Source: Chloranthus sessilifolius (taxonomy: Eukaryota > Streptophyta > Magnoliopsida > Chloranthales > Chloranthaceae). From it: a stretch of DNA of 64,000 nucleotides. How positions within the stretch are numbered: position 1 is the first letter of the stretch; the number at the start of each line of letters is the position of its first letter. Positions 45,101 to 55,940 of this stretch are shown piece after piece. The stretch covers positions 79,457,765 to 79,521,764 of the forward strand of contig CM037588.1 of the NCBI GenBank assembly GCA_021018995.1. Reading direction: 5' to 3'. The notes beneath the pieces were generated by a model. That model saw only the letters and a list, made by a program, of their open reading frames with translations, was not told where the DNA came from and did not search any database. Made by a program: the position numbers and the translations under genes.

Positions 45101-45767
45101 GGAGCACCTCTCTTAACAAGCCAAGCAACATTGAGAAGGATTTGTTGCTCCATCCACAAAGGCACTTGATATGCCATAGTCTTACGATAAAAGATAATTT
45201 TATATGTTTACATCCCGTGTAGAGGGCCAACTCTGCATCATCGGCCAATTTAAAGAATCTAACTGCATTGTCATCCAACGTACTCTCGGTGCCTTGTCTC
45301 GGACTATCATGAATTTCTTCTTCACTCGAAACCCCACACAAATCATGTAACATGCTCCTCATATCATCAGTTGTATCATCATCTTCTTCAACTACATCAG
45401 CCAACGTTTCATCTCGTGTAAAACTCGATGACATGTTATTTTTCCCATGAAAAAACCACGTAGTGTAGCTCTTCCCAATTCCGTGCCATATGATATGATC
45501 ATATGTTGTCTTCACGTCTTGATAGTAGACGTTGCAACATTTGATGCAAGGGAATTTTAACCTTCCATCATAAACTGCTCCACGAGAGTCAGCAAATTTA
45601 ATGAATTCTCTTGCCCCATCGCAGTATGTTTCAGTGTTTCTATTATAGCAACATATTCCAAAAAGTCACTACTTTCACCACTTCATCAAAATACTAACTA
45701 TTTAGGAATATTAATTAGTCGTAATAAAAAATGCTTACCGAGGCTTCTGCATCCAACTTTTATCCAT
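42158..45767 (-). pseudogene. CACTA TNP2-type transposase, degenerate
   Basis: Starts at 45767 with MDKSWMQKPR (tiny first exon, 45739-45767), the classic beginning of the Transposase-associated domain, continued as YCDGAREFIKFADSRGAVYD near 45620. The TNP2 core follows (45515-44655 open), with stop and frame breaks at 44655, about 44420 and about 44075. TNP2 landmarks: MSITHSTWPVVLFSYNLPPW, YLRPLIDELKDLW, CPSCHKNTCSQRLRYGKKEC, YMGHRRFLP and LRHNLDVMHIEKNICDN. DUF4218 lies at 43855-43337 (LPKYVARTLIDLNTFFHELC) and 43328 (AQLEGSIAEAYLADECLTF). A C-terminal DUF4216 is at 42604-42160 (VNFTRLAFSDEPYVLASQVK, in-frame TAA at 42392, VFYVDDPIDPNWKVV). By family it is the catalytic transposase. Confidence 0.9.
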
Positions 45768-46919
45768 AATGTCTATACAAGAAGCTTTAAAAATAGAGAT
45801 TGCTTATTTGAGCTGATCTCGTGAGACTAGTGAGAGAAAGTAAGAGAAAGTGAAAAAGACTAATGATACTAATACAATCAAACACTATGATTCCACTTTA
45901 TCAATCACAAGGAGGATCAACGAAATAAGTAATGGACATACCTATGATATAGGTATGAGAAGCAGCTACCGAAAAAAGAGAGATTCTGGACTTGCTGGAC
46001 CACCCTTTTCTTCCTGCATTATATGCTTCTTTTCAGGTCTGTTATTTTAATATTTATGCCAGTGACAGATATATTTTCTACAAACAGAGATTATTATTGC
46101 TAATCTACTATGGATCCGTAAAACGGGAGTTATTTTGGGTTTCACATGCCATGTGGCATGTGAAAATGCGACCAGTTGTACAGGTCAACCTATGCAACCG
46201 GGTGCATACTCACTATTGCCATTTTTAATTTATGATAGCTTGATTGAAAGCTAAGTGGCATACTTGGTCTGTGCTTGGTCTATTTGTGTTTATCTTTTGG
46301 CATTTAAGAATCTCTCTGAGCCTTGAGATTTTGTAATTTTCTTTTTCCATCAATAAATTGCTACCTTTATTGATAAAAAATAATAATTAATTAACTAATT
46401 GACCCATATTTTATATTCCATATCTATACGACTATACCAACTCTATAACAAAAATAGAAATTTCTTACAGACTTCAAACCTAATTTAATCTCATGAACAT
46501 AAGATGCATTATATATTTCTTGCCAAAACATAAGAAACTATTAATAAGATTCAAACTAAGATGACAAAAATTTTATCATATAAAAATAATCACCAATCTC
46601 TATCTAAACCTCTAATAAATAATTCAAACATAACTTATAATCAAACAACTTCGCAAATCAAATTACTAATAACCATTAAACCATATAAATCGAAATTCAA
46701 TTAATAGGTAGAAAAGATAAGTCAAAATAATTAAAATCACTTACTCCAAAATAAAAAATTTAAAAACAAATAAATAAATAAATCCAAATTTGCGCCATAA
46801 ACAACATAGAAAAAAAAAATTTGAAAAGGAATGAATACAAGAACAGAAGCAACAAAAATATGAACAACTTCATAGATTAAAACAGAAATATGTGAGGCAA
46901 AAATACGAAGAGAGGAATG
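45768..46919. other. CACTA non-coding DNA
   Basis: AT-rich with no clear gene. 46190-46385 resembles a LINE 3' tail ending TTTATTGATAAAAAATAAT. 46380-46860 is low-complexity. Confidence 0.45.
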
Positions 46920-47285
46920 TTAGTTGAGTGGGCTCCCCAAGGAGGCATCTTGGCCCATCCCTCTGTGGGTGGATTTTTTACAAAGCGGGTGGAATTCCAC
47001 CCTAGAGAGCATTTATGTTGGTTCCCATGATTTGTTGGCCTTTTTTTGCCGACCAGTAGATCAATAGTAGGTTTGTTAGCGAGGTTTGGAAGTTTGGGTT
47101 GGACATGAAAGATAAGTGTGATAGGGAAACGGTTGAAAAGATGGTGAGGGAAGTGATGGAGTGGAAACGAGAGGAGTTTATGGCGTCGGCTGATGAGATG
47201 GCCAAGCTTGCGAGGATTTTAGTTAAAGAAGGGGGCTCTTCTTATAATAATTTGGAGAAAATAATTGTGGATATTAGATCTATAA
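46920..47285 (+). pseudogene. Captured fragment of a UDP-glycosyltransferase (family 1)
   Basis: Frame 1 reads LVEWAPQGGILAHPSVGGFF TKRVEFHPREHLCW, the PSPG box that binds the UDP-sugar (normally WAPQ...HPSVGGF.TH.GWNS..E...GVPM). After a shift it reads VPMICWPFFADQ, a stop, INSRFVSEVWKLGLDMKDKC, DRETVEKMVREVMEWKREEF, MASADEMAKLARILVKEGGS and SYNNLEKIIVDIRSISI, the C-terminal end of plant UGTs. Only the last ~120 residues are present, and the key His and Trp-Asn-Ser of the PSPG box are altered. It lies on the plus strand, opposite to the transposase genes. Confidence 0.92.
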
Positions 47286-48263
47286 GTATTAGACCCATTA
47301 CCACTCAAGTACTACTAGTGCTTAAATTTCCCACTGGATATCTATAATTTACATTTTGTTGTTACCTATATGATAATAGTGTGTTGTTTTTTTATGAATT
47401 TATTAGTAGTAATACAGATAAATAAACGAAATGACGATTACCTGCCAATAAGTGTTACTGAAAAAGAAAAGTAGATGCTTTGTGATAAGAATTAGTTAAC
47501 AATGAGATCTCATGACGTGCAGCCTACTTTAATGCACACCCACATGATGGGTGGACAGTGGACTTCAGAGATTAAAACAGAAATATGTAACCAATAATAA
47601 TAAAATAGTTGCAGAAAACGAGAAAAATAAATTTGATAGCAAGGAAAACATCGAGTTGAACAACTCGAAGAGGCTAAGCAGCAGATCGCCAGATCTTCTG
47701 AGATTTGGGGAAACTGACCTTGTGATTGAAAAAGCAGGGTACACCGATTAGCTCCAATTGAAGATCTGAATGGAGGAGATTTCGAGGTTGAAATCAAATC
47801 GAAGGAGTTAGGGTTTTGTGATTGAAATTTGGGAAAAAAAAATCAAAGATCTACCTTTTTAATGCGCGATTAACTCCGAAAATTTTAAAGATCTTCGATG
47901 GTAAAGGAAGTAGATGAAGCGAAAGATCGGTGTCGATTGAATCTGATTATTCGGGCGCCAGTGAATACTTCAAATGGCGACAAAGTTGGCTAGGGTTTCT
48001 TACTCTCATTGGTGGGGAAGTGAAAAGGAGAGGAATTTAGAGTTTGAGCAAGAGAGATTTGAGCGAGAGATTTAGGGTTTGTGTGAGAGAGAGATTTAGG
48101 GTTTGAGCGAGAGGGAATGAGGGGATCGAGAAGGGAGATGGGAGATGGTTTGAGTCCGGGAGAAGGGAGATGAAAAAACAGACTTATACAGTGGCCCGAT
48201 TGAATGGGTTCTGGGCTTAAGTGGAGTGGCCGGGTTAGCTCTCGGGGATGGCCCAAATCTTCC
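47286..48263. other. CACTA right-end DNA, probable promoter/5' region of TNP genes
   Basis: No protein gene. Purine-rich GAGAGAGATTTAGGGTTTG-type repeats (48030-48120). The long minus-strand frames here are proline/serine low-complexity artefacts. Position upstream of the minus-strand TNP2 gene suggests a leader. Confidence 0.4.
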
Positions 48264-48451
48264 CCTACGCCGACGGCACATTAATTTCAGCCGTCGGCGT
48301 ATCCGATATTTTTTGTAGTGTAAGTATAAATAAATAAATATGAAATATTAATAAATATAAAATATTAAAATATATGAAATATTAAGTACACAAACGGTAG
48401 TGCTGCCGACGCTAAGGTTTCGGTGACGCTAGTGTTGGCAGCTGCTGTGAC

Positions 48452-48474
48452 GTGAGAGAGAGAGAGAGAGAGAG
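48452..48474. repeat. (GA)n microsatellite
   Basis: About 11 GA units within the right part of the outer hAT-like element. Confidence 0.95.
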
Positions 48475-48723
48475 AGGATTTTGTAACTTATAAGTTGAGG
48501 TTTTGTGACTTGTAAGTTAACTTTTATAACTTATATTATAAAAAATGTCATAACTTATAAAACTATTATTATCCAAAAACTAAAATAACGTCTATAGCGA
48601 TGCTATAATGTTATTTTGTCATGTCGACGCTATTTAGCCATCATCGCTATTTGGTTATATATGGCGTTTCCTATTGCCATGACAAGACCATAGCGAGGCT
48701 ATAACGTGGTCTTGACAATCATG

Positions 48724-48920
48724 ACTATATGATTATATATTACTGAATATATATAATTGCATATATTCTGACCCTCTTATAAAATCTGAACAATGATGAA
48801 ATATGGGATGACTTGGTGAAGAAGACTAGCAATATTAGATGAAGAGGAGTGGCAGATTATTGTTGTAACTGCAGCAGCACAACTAGATTATGGGTAGGAT
48901 ATGACAGGATATTGTAGCAG
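48724..48920 (+). repeat. Right half of duplicated segment
   Basis: Continues the match to 29165-29410 after the composite insertion (TATTACTGAATATATA, GATGAAATATGGGATGACTT, GCAGCAGCACAACTAGAT, ATATGACAGGATATT). Confidence 0.8.
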
Positions 48921-49152
48921 ATACCTTATCAGTGGCATTTAATTTTTTGTTAATATTATGTTGATTTGAGATGGAATTTTTTAGCGTATGGAGATTGAAG
49001 GAAAAATTAACCAATTCTAATAGGAATTGATCTATCTGCTAACTGTTTTGAGATGGAATTTTTTAGCGTAATATGCGACATTATTATACCATTTTAAACT
49101 ATGGAAGATATAGGAAAGCAGACATTATTATACCATTTTAAACTACACTCAC

Positions 49153-49275
49153 TATAATTCTCAAGCTCTTCTGAATGTTGGCAGCAAAAACATCACCATT
49201 GGACTTCAGTTTTTCTAAATTTCCATAAAGCCTGTGAAGGACCTTATCAGGAGCCTCTACCCCCAAATCAAACAC
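49153..49275 (-). pseudogene. Orphan diacylglycerol kinase exon
   Basis: Exactly 41 codons bounded by TTTTCAG acceptor and GTGAGT donor: [41 protein letters not shown]. This matches the catalytic-domain segment of plant diacylglycerol kinases just before the conserved ...RIIVAGGDGT nucleotide-binding loop. No neighbouring DGK exon was recognised; the GGDGT exon should follow on the minus strand within a few hundred bases and I do not see it. Either a long-intron gene continuing to the left through the composite element, or a captured fragment. Confidence in family is fair. Confidence 0.65.
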
Positions 49276-50190
49276 CTGAAAATAACAAAGCATTTAAATT
49301 CAGCACATGCATAATCATGACATACCTAAAGAAGTAAGAAGTCAGCTTTTGACAAGACTTACCTGCCAATACACAAATATCCGTGTTTTATATCACCGAA
49401 TAAGTTAGTATTTACCTGAAAAGTGAACAAATCAAAAGTATTCAATTATATTGGTGGTTGTCACTTATATGCAGCACAAAAGTCACATGTATTGGTGGTT
49501 GTCACAAAAGTCAAAAGTATTCAATTAATAACTTGGATTAATAAAAAATGTAGGAGGAAGTCTAAAATGAGTGCTTCTATCTGTAAATGAGTACGAGTAG
49601 AGAAGACTCACAGTCCAACCAGCTTGTATATTGTTTATTGTAGCCCCCTCTCCATTGGTGACCCATATTTTTATGAGTCATTGTGATTATGTACTTCAAT
49701 TGATGATTTGGGTGGTCTTCCAAAATACATAAATAGGACACTCGGCTGCTCGCTTCAACAAGCAATGATGGTTCCGTTAAGTTATGGGAGTTGGTGGCTG
49801 TACCCTAATACCTTTAACTTATAATTTTCTGGGTTTTCCTTTTTTTAGCCACTTACAATGGTATTACTTAGTGGAAAATAGAGTACTTCTATATCAGTTT
49901 ACATAAAGAAGAAAAATGTATTTGTATGCTACCTAGCTGACTATCTAGGTGTTTTGGCCATTTTATGTAGCATGTGGGCAATGGCTCATTTACAAATTAA
50001 TTATTTTGAAGCATTACCTCATGCAACAAAGGCAATTAGAAAAGCTGGAGTTGCATGGGAAACCCATATGAGTTCAGCCTTAGAGGAAAGGCTACCTGGC
50101 TCTGCAAATGACAGTTTACGTAAAAAAATGGAGACCCAATGCTTGACATCTTACTTCAGTTATAATAAACAAAACTTAACATCTTACTTC
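49276..50190. other. Unassigned DNA with an exon-like patch
   Basis: At 49970-50130 a plus-strand stretch reads YFEALPHATKAIRKAGVAWE THMSSALEERLPGSANDSLR KKME after a possible AG acceptor, with normal codon texture. I do not recognise the protein. Between 49450 and 49520 TATTGGTGGTTGTCAC is duplicated. No other features. Confidence 0.4.
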
Positions 50191-50194
50191 GTTA

Positions 50195-50360
50195 ACGACT
50201 CTTTATGTAATCGCGATCGGCTATATATAGAGTCGTCATCGACAGTATCCATAATCGATACCGATTCTTAAATGAATTGATATCGACTTTATAAATAGTC
50301 GATGGCGACTCTATATAGAGTCGATATCGATTATGGATACAGTCGATGACGACTCTATGA
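50195..50360. repeat. Palindromic GATATCGA terminal block, left
   Basis: AGAGTCGTCATCGACAGTAT...CATAATCGATACCGATT pairs with its complement at 50300-50355 to form a long hairpin, with repeated ATATAGAGTCGATATCGATT words. A related block lies at 53244-53400. Together they bracket the Mutator-like transposase. Confidence 0.75.
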
Positions 50361-50450
50361 TACATCGGTAAAAACTATATTACAGTAAAAAAATATGAAT
50401 TCTGAATTTCTCATTTACATTCAATCTATCATTATTAAAAATATACACTA

Positions 50451-53186
50451 TCAGCCCATCGGTCCCACTGTCGTGCAGCTCCTGCGGTTGTGACCATATT
50501 CATTACACCTGCTACACTGTAGTGCCCTAACCTCACCCTTAGACCTTATCCTTCTCTTCCTCGGACGGCCGGCTTGCTTTCGGTAATAATAGGGTGGTCT
50601 CACTTTCATATTTTCAGGGAGTTGCTCTGCTTGGAACTCCCATTGACTTTTATCGAGGGTGGGAACCCATTGCTCATCATATATTTTTCTAAAGCAAGCG
50701 GTGAAAAACCAGTTCTCACAAAATTTATGGTAGTCGTAACTTCTTCGATTGATGGCCGTCACGGCATGGGAGCAAGGCAAGCCATGAATGTGCCAACGGC
50801 AACTGGTGTCTTGTGTTCCAAGTCGACGTGATGAATGAAATTTCCGGAATTGACTTGGAATTGATCGCGCCCGTATGGTTGAGCTCTCTTTCTACCGGCC
50901 CATTGCAACACCTTCTTCATGTGAGCGTCTGCTTTCGGGCAGAGAAGGGTGGTCCATTTCTCAGATATCTCTCTGCATTTTTGAAAATGATCGGCGACTT
51001 TCTCTCTAGTAGTTCTGATTAAATCGATAATTGGTCTCTCTCGAGCTATCTTTAGCACGCTGTTTAAACTTTCGACAATATTCATAGTCAGGGAATCGTA
51101 CTGCCTTCCTTCCATATGTGCGCGTGCCCAATGCTTCGGATCTATTTTCAAAATATATTCTACGGCCTGAGAATCAGCAGGATCTTTCTTCATTTCGTTA
51201 ATAAAATAATCAAATTTCTCTTTCGAATATGCACGCGCGGCGCACCACCATAGACCCTTCACATTGTTCCTGGGATACTTGTGCTGCAAATTTTATGTCA
51301 TATGCCGCATGCAGTAGTTGTGATATGCGTTAGGGAAGATACGTTTCACCGCATTTATTAAACCCTTCGACTTGTTCGTGATAAATATGAAATCTTCGTT
51401 AAACCCATCGATCACGAACGCACCTACCCGTTCAAGAAACCACATCCACGTATCCTCTTCTTCTAACTCGACCACGGCAAATGCTAACGGTAATATATGA
51501 CCATTACCGTCTTGCGCGGAGGCGATAAGTAGGATCCCTTCGAAACGTCCTCGTAGGTGTGTGCCATCTACAAGCAATATGCGACGAAGTGTATTGCGGT
51601 AGCTTCCGATGCATGGGCTAAAACTCCAAAAAAATCTTTGAAACTTACCGTCAAGAGTAAGTTGAAAGGATGTTTGTACATTAGGATCTACCCTCTCCAT
51701 CTCCTTCACGTAGGCCGATAGATCAACAAATTGTCCTTCCCAATTGCCTCTAATATTATTAAGGGCAAGCTCTTTTCTCCTCCAAGCTTTTGCATATGAG
51801 ATTTGCACATTATAAGCTTTTGCAATATCAAACATTATCGACGCCGATGTGTAGTCGAATCCTTCCATAAGTTTATCCCGTACATAGTTCGCTACGAAGG
51901 AGATTGTTGCATTATGGTGACCGTGCGGTCCGATCTTAGCGGCTCCGCATGTGTGAGTACTATTGAATGCCTTGATTTGGAAAGAATCGAGCCCAGTCAA
52001 TTTAGAAGCATGTATTCGCCACAAACAATCGAGTTCGTAGCATCCGGCTGTCACTCGATAACTAGCGGTCCTCAAAGGCCGAATTTGAAAGTTTTTCTCC
52101 ACCGCGTGTTCTTTCAATGCTCTTTGAAATGTTTGTTTGTCTCGGAAGATCTCTCCAATTTTAAACGTCCAATTCTGATATTCAATTTCCACCTCTTCAT
52201 CGGAGGAGTCGCCCGATGTCTCTGACATTTCGTAATCTTCGTCTACTAGGGGATTGTCAATGTCTCTCACAAAAATTTTTGGATCCTCTTTGATAAATCC
52301 ATCCGGTTCGCCTTCATATTCTTCTTCTAAGGTATCTTCATTCATGGCTTGAGGATGACTACGCCATTCACTAGCGGTGTTCTCGGGTGGTTGACTAGAT
52401 CCTTCACCGAAGGGGTTCTGATGTGATTGGTCGGATCCTTCACAGAATGGATAATGGCGTGGTTGGCTAGGCCCTTCACCGAAGGGGTGCTCATGTGTAT
52501 GGACATGGGGTTGAGTTACTCCAGTAATTCCCATCGATGACATGGTAGAACATAAGTCTTGAGTAAACCAAGTTGTCCATCCACCGGGGAAGATATGACT
52601 GAAATCGTCGGTATCCACCACCCTTTCTGAAGTATAGTCTAACCATTGACTACATTGTTGTGACCCATGCATGTATTTTACTGAGTCATCATACGATTCA
52701 ATCGGAGCATCGTTTAAATCAAATGTTGTTTTCCCTCTGCCATCGTTCACCGCAATATAACCGTCATGGCCTAATGGGACGGTATCGTATACAGTTTCAT
52801 CCTCAAACTTACATGGCTGAAATGAATGAGTCACAAAATCAGTCCCGCCGAGATTTACTTGTTCAGCTTCAACTGGGAAGGATGACAGTTCCTTAATGAT
52901 GAATACTTTTATGACGTCCACTCGGTTTATAAAAGCGTAAATAATGTAGCCAAATCATCGAGTCCAAAATGTCGGCAACCACAAAGCGATTCACTATCTT
53001 CATATGAAACTTTGTGGAAGCTGTTTCATCCGATAAAATCGGCAACAGCATTCGCCTTATGAATTGTTCATAAGAAATTTCAGTTGAAATGTTAATAAGC
53101 CTCCGCCGGCCACCTTTATACAAGCCATCATCGTTTACAAGAAGGCCATCATAGTGACAAAGAAGATGAATCCTCACGTCCGTCAT
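50451..53186 (-). pseudogene. Mutator-like (MULE) transposase, broken
   Basis: N-terminus MTDVRIHLLCHYDGLLVNDD, then a frameshift near 52930-52960 into a 542-codon frame with an acidic linker containing GEGPSQPRHYPF-type repeats. The MuDR DNA-binding domain spans about 52200-51900 (FRDKQTFQRALKEHAVEKNF, CLWRIHASKL). MULE core: ILLVDGTHLRGRFEGILLIA, LAFAVVELEEEDTWMWFLE, FITNKSKGLINAVK, YHNYCMRHMT. A TAA (51293) follows, then a second frame ...WWCAARAYSKEKFDYF, and a frameshift before the SWIM finger (SCRWHIHGLPCSHAVTAI). The tail has a zinc knuckle CSRCNEYGHNRRSC. The second catalytic position, usually D in SD/TDR.KGL, is N (FITNKSKGL). Normal domain order; decayed by one stop and two shifts. 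Confidence 0.9.
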
Positions 53187-53243
53187 CGTCTGTTTAAGAA
53201 TGAGAAGGAAGGGTCATAAGACTGATGAAACAAAAGAGAAAAG

Positions 53244-53400
53244 ACGACTATAAATCTTAGTCGATTGCAAATACAATCGGCATCGCCTCCATATAGAGTC
53301 GATATCGATTGTATACACAATCGATATCGACTACATATGGAGTTGTTATCGACTCCATATAGAGTCGATATCGATTGTATTTGCAATCGATATATATTTA
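53244..53400. repeat. Palindromic GATATCGA terminal block, right
   Basis: Several copies of CCATATAGAGTCGATATCGA and ACAATCGATATCGACT words, inverted and direct. Similar to 50195-50360, hence candidate ends of the Mutator-like element. No clear 9-bp duplication found. Confidence 0.7.
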
Positions 53401-54050
53401 AAAAAAAACGAATCGAAGGATACAAAGACCTTTCATATACTACACGAATAGGAGATACTGCATCACTAAGAGACACTAATAAACTGAAAATGGGGTTTAA
53501 GCAGGATACCTCGCGTCGCAATGACAAAGTTCAGGGTCTTTTTGCCACAATGAAGAAATGCAGGGGCTTCTTCTCTCAAGCCTCTGTTTTCTTCTTCGAA
53601 ATAGCAGATCGGAGCAGATCAGACTAAGTAAGGAGACTTCGTCTAGGGTTTTATACCTCTAACTTTTTTACATGATAAAATGAGGAAGAAGAGGATGCTT
53701 TGTTGGTTAAAGAAGGTCATAGAAGGGGGTAATTTGGATCTTTTACTTTCTTTAGGGTTGGCTAGGCTTGGAGCGAATTTGTCTGGGTAAAAATGAAACT
53801 ATAGGGCTTCTGACGTAAAAGGTGTACTTGACAGGCCCTGTCAGGTAAATTTCCCTTTTAAAACCCTTACCTCGGTTTAATTGGGAAAGCTAGTAAAGAG
53901 CGGCAGCTGGAGTCGGTAAATAGACAAAGAGAAAGTAAATGATTTTTTTGTACTTTTATTTGGGCAGGCTAGCAGCTGGAGGCTTACCTTTCATGGGCAG
54001 CTTATCCGAGCCCATCTCCATCAGATTTATAGTAAATTAATTTATGTGAT
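53401..54050. other. No gene recognised
   Basis: Ordinary non-coding sequence, possibly partly the upstream region of the Mutator-like element and flanking DNA. Confidence 0.4.
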
Positions 54051-54639
54051 AGTGAAAATAAGAGTGTTTTTAAATCCACCCACCAAATCTTTTAATTTTC
54101 TATTTTTACTGTTTTATAGCAAAACGTGTACTCAAGATTCTTCTATTTTCAAAAGGGCACCAAATGGGATAAGACGGAAAACCAATTATACTTAGACTTG
54201 ACCATTCCCCAATATACCAATAGTAATGCATGGAAATCTCCTTCCACAAAACCTTGGAAGATGCGTTGATGTTTTTTAGTACTACAAGCGAAAGGGAGCT
54301 AAAGCTTGCACACGAGATGGTAAAACATAAAGTGTTATTTTTTGGGATCCGTGCCACATGAAACACCCTCTAAACCGTCTGATTTGAAGACCTCGATTTT
54401 GAGGCAAAAAATCGGCATGGAACATGATCTCTATTATTTGATTTATCAGAGTCAAACCATTTAATCAGATGGTGTTCTTTGGCTATATTCAATCATATGA
54501 TTAGAGGTTGCGTTTTGTGTCAATCTTTTGCGACAAAGATCTTTCCAGTCAGACGGCTTGGATGGTGTTCCCAGTGGCAAAGTCTTTCTTTTTAATCGTG
54601 TATCGCAGTACAAATCTTTTGTGCAAATTTTAGCTCGAA

Positions 54640-55140
54640 AATAGTTATAAATAGGGTACCTCTATTCGCGCCTACGTGATTTCTAACGGTGCTTATGTTC
54701 GCAATCCATTGAAACCTGTTGCCTGCTTGCAATCAGACGATGGAAATTGTTTTTCACCGCAATCTTCAATTCAATGGATCTTGAGACCATGAGCTTACCA
54801 TCAAACCGTCTGTTATTTATTCTACGTGACACATATCCCAAAAAAATGGCCCTTAAATCTTGTCAGAGCGTGATGTGTTTTGTATGATTTTAGGGTCATT
54901 TTTGGGGATACGTGACATGTGGAATAAAAACTAACCGTCTAATGGCACACTTATAGTCTCAAGATCTGTTGTGTGAATGATTTGGGTGAAAAACGAACTC
55001 AATCATCTAAATCGCGTATGGTATCAAAATCTATCATGTGAAAGATTGGGGTGAAAAAAAATTTCTTATCATCTATTCGAGACTCTAGTAGCAAACGGGA
55101 CCTCAAAAATCATGTAGGCGCGAACAGAAGTTTCCTTATA
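54640..55140. mobile_element. Fold-back element FB1
   Basis: Left end TAGGGTACCTCTATTCGCGC and right end, complementary, around GTAGGCGCGAACAGAAGTTTCC. Arms pair over most of the length (for example GTGACACATATCCCAAAAA versus TTTTTGGGGATACGTGACA) around a centre near AGCGTGATG (54870). Non-coding. Confidence 0.75.
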
Positions 55141-55498
55141 AATATCGTCGGATCTCCTAATGTTTTCCCAAGGTGCAATAATGGGGCACAAGTATGTCTC
55201 GTTACATAAAACTCTATATTGGTGCAGAGTCAATTTCCCTAGTCAGAAAATAATGTTATTTTGGAGTCATTTTTAGAATATGTGCCACATGAAATAAACA
55301 TGTGACCAACCAATGGTAAGCCAATGATGGGAAGATATACTGTGGGAAAGAGTGAGACTAAAAAAAAAGATTGGAAAAAGTGACCCGAGAATCATGTGGC
55401 ACTCATCATGCTAAAAGAAAAGTGACCCGAAAACTGTCTAATTGTAGCCCCATCAGCGCGTGTTTAATAATTCAGAATATTAGCCCTGGCCATGGCTA

Positions 55499-55940
55499 TA
55501 AATGGGTTTGCCTCAATTTAACCCAAAATTTTAAAAGAGTACCTTTAAATTCACCTACTGAGTCTTTCAGTTCACCCAAGCTGAAATATATTGACCGCTT
55601 TCAATCAGACTGTGGAGATCATTTTTCAACTCCATCTTTCATATGGTGGATCTTTAGATAATGAGTGTACCATCAGATGACGAGTTTTTTCATTTCAGAT
55701 TTGGCCTTAACAGTACCTTAAAATCAGATTTGACTGTGAAGCATTCCACGTAATGTTAAGGTCACTTTTCTGAGGTGTGTGTCACGTAAAATAAAAAATG
55801 ATCGTCAGATTGTAAGATTGATCGTGTGAAAGATTGGAACGAAAAATGATCTCCATCATCCGATTCAAAGCACTCAATACATTTTCAACGTTGGTGAACT
55901 CAAAGTTTCGGTGGGTGAATTTAAAGGTACCCAAACCCTA
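55499..55940. mobile_element. Fold-back element FB2
   Basis: Inner left arm GAGTACCTTTAAATTCACC and right arm GGTGAATTTAAAGGTACCC (55916-55932). It shares internal blocks CAATCAGACTGTGGAGATCA, CACTTTTCTGAGGTGTGTG and TGATCTCCATCATC with the neighbours. Outer boundaries approximate. Confidence 0.7.

Larger units (their letters stand above)
34307..48320 (-). mobile_element. 14-kb CACTA (En/Spm-like) element with captured host gene fragments
   Basis: Left end CACTACAACAA at 34307 and the complement CACTACAAAAA at 48320, with a 3-bp duplication TAA (34304-34306, 48321-48323). Subterminal GCCGACGGCT inverted repeats lie at 34322-34585 and 48264-48305. It encodes, both on the minus strand, a TNP2-type transposase (42158-45767) and a second protein of the Transposase_24 family (37410-38803). 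It carries fragments of an NPH3-domain gene, COI1 and a UDP-glycosyltransferase, plus bits of LINEs. All three host fragments lack introns or frames needed for function. Genes show stops and frameshifts, so it is no longer autonomous. Confidence 0.95.
33762..48723. mobile_element. hAT-like outer element carrying a MITE and the CACTA
   Basis: Its own sequence is about 730 bp: 33762-34306 (minus MITE C) plus 48324-48723. The ends TAGGGTAGTTAAGGCG and the complement of CTTGACAATCATG are weakly similar. Flanking 8-mers GCTATATA (33754-33761) and ACTATATG (48724-48731) fit a decayed hAT duplication; the intact relative at about 29155 reads GCTATATG. It has subterminal ATAGCGAGGCTATAACG-type repeats (48590-48710) and a GTGGCGAGGTCATGACG block on the left. 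Confidence 0.65.
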
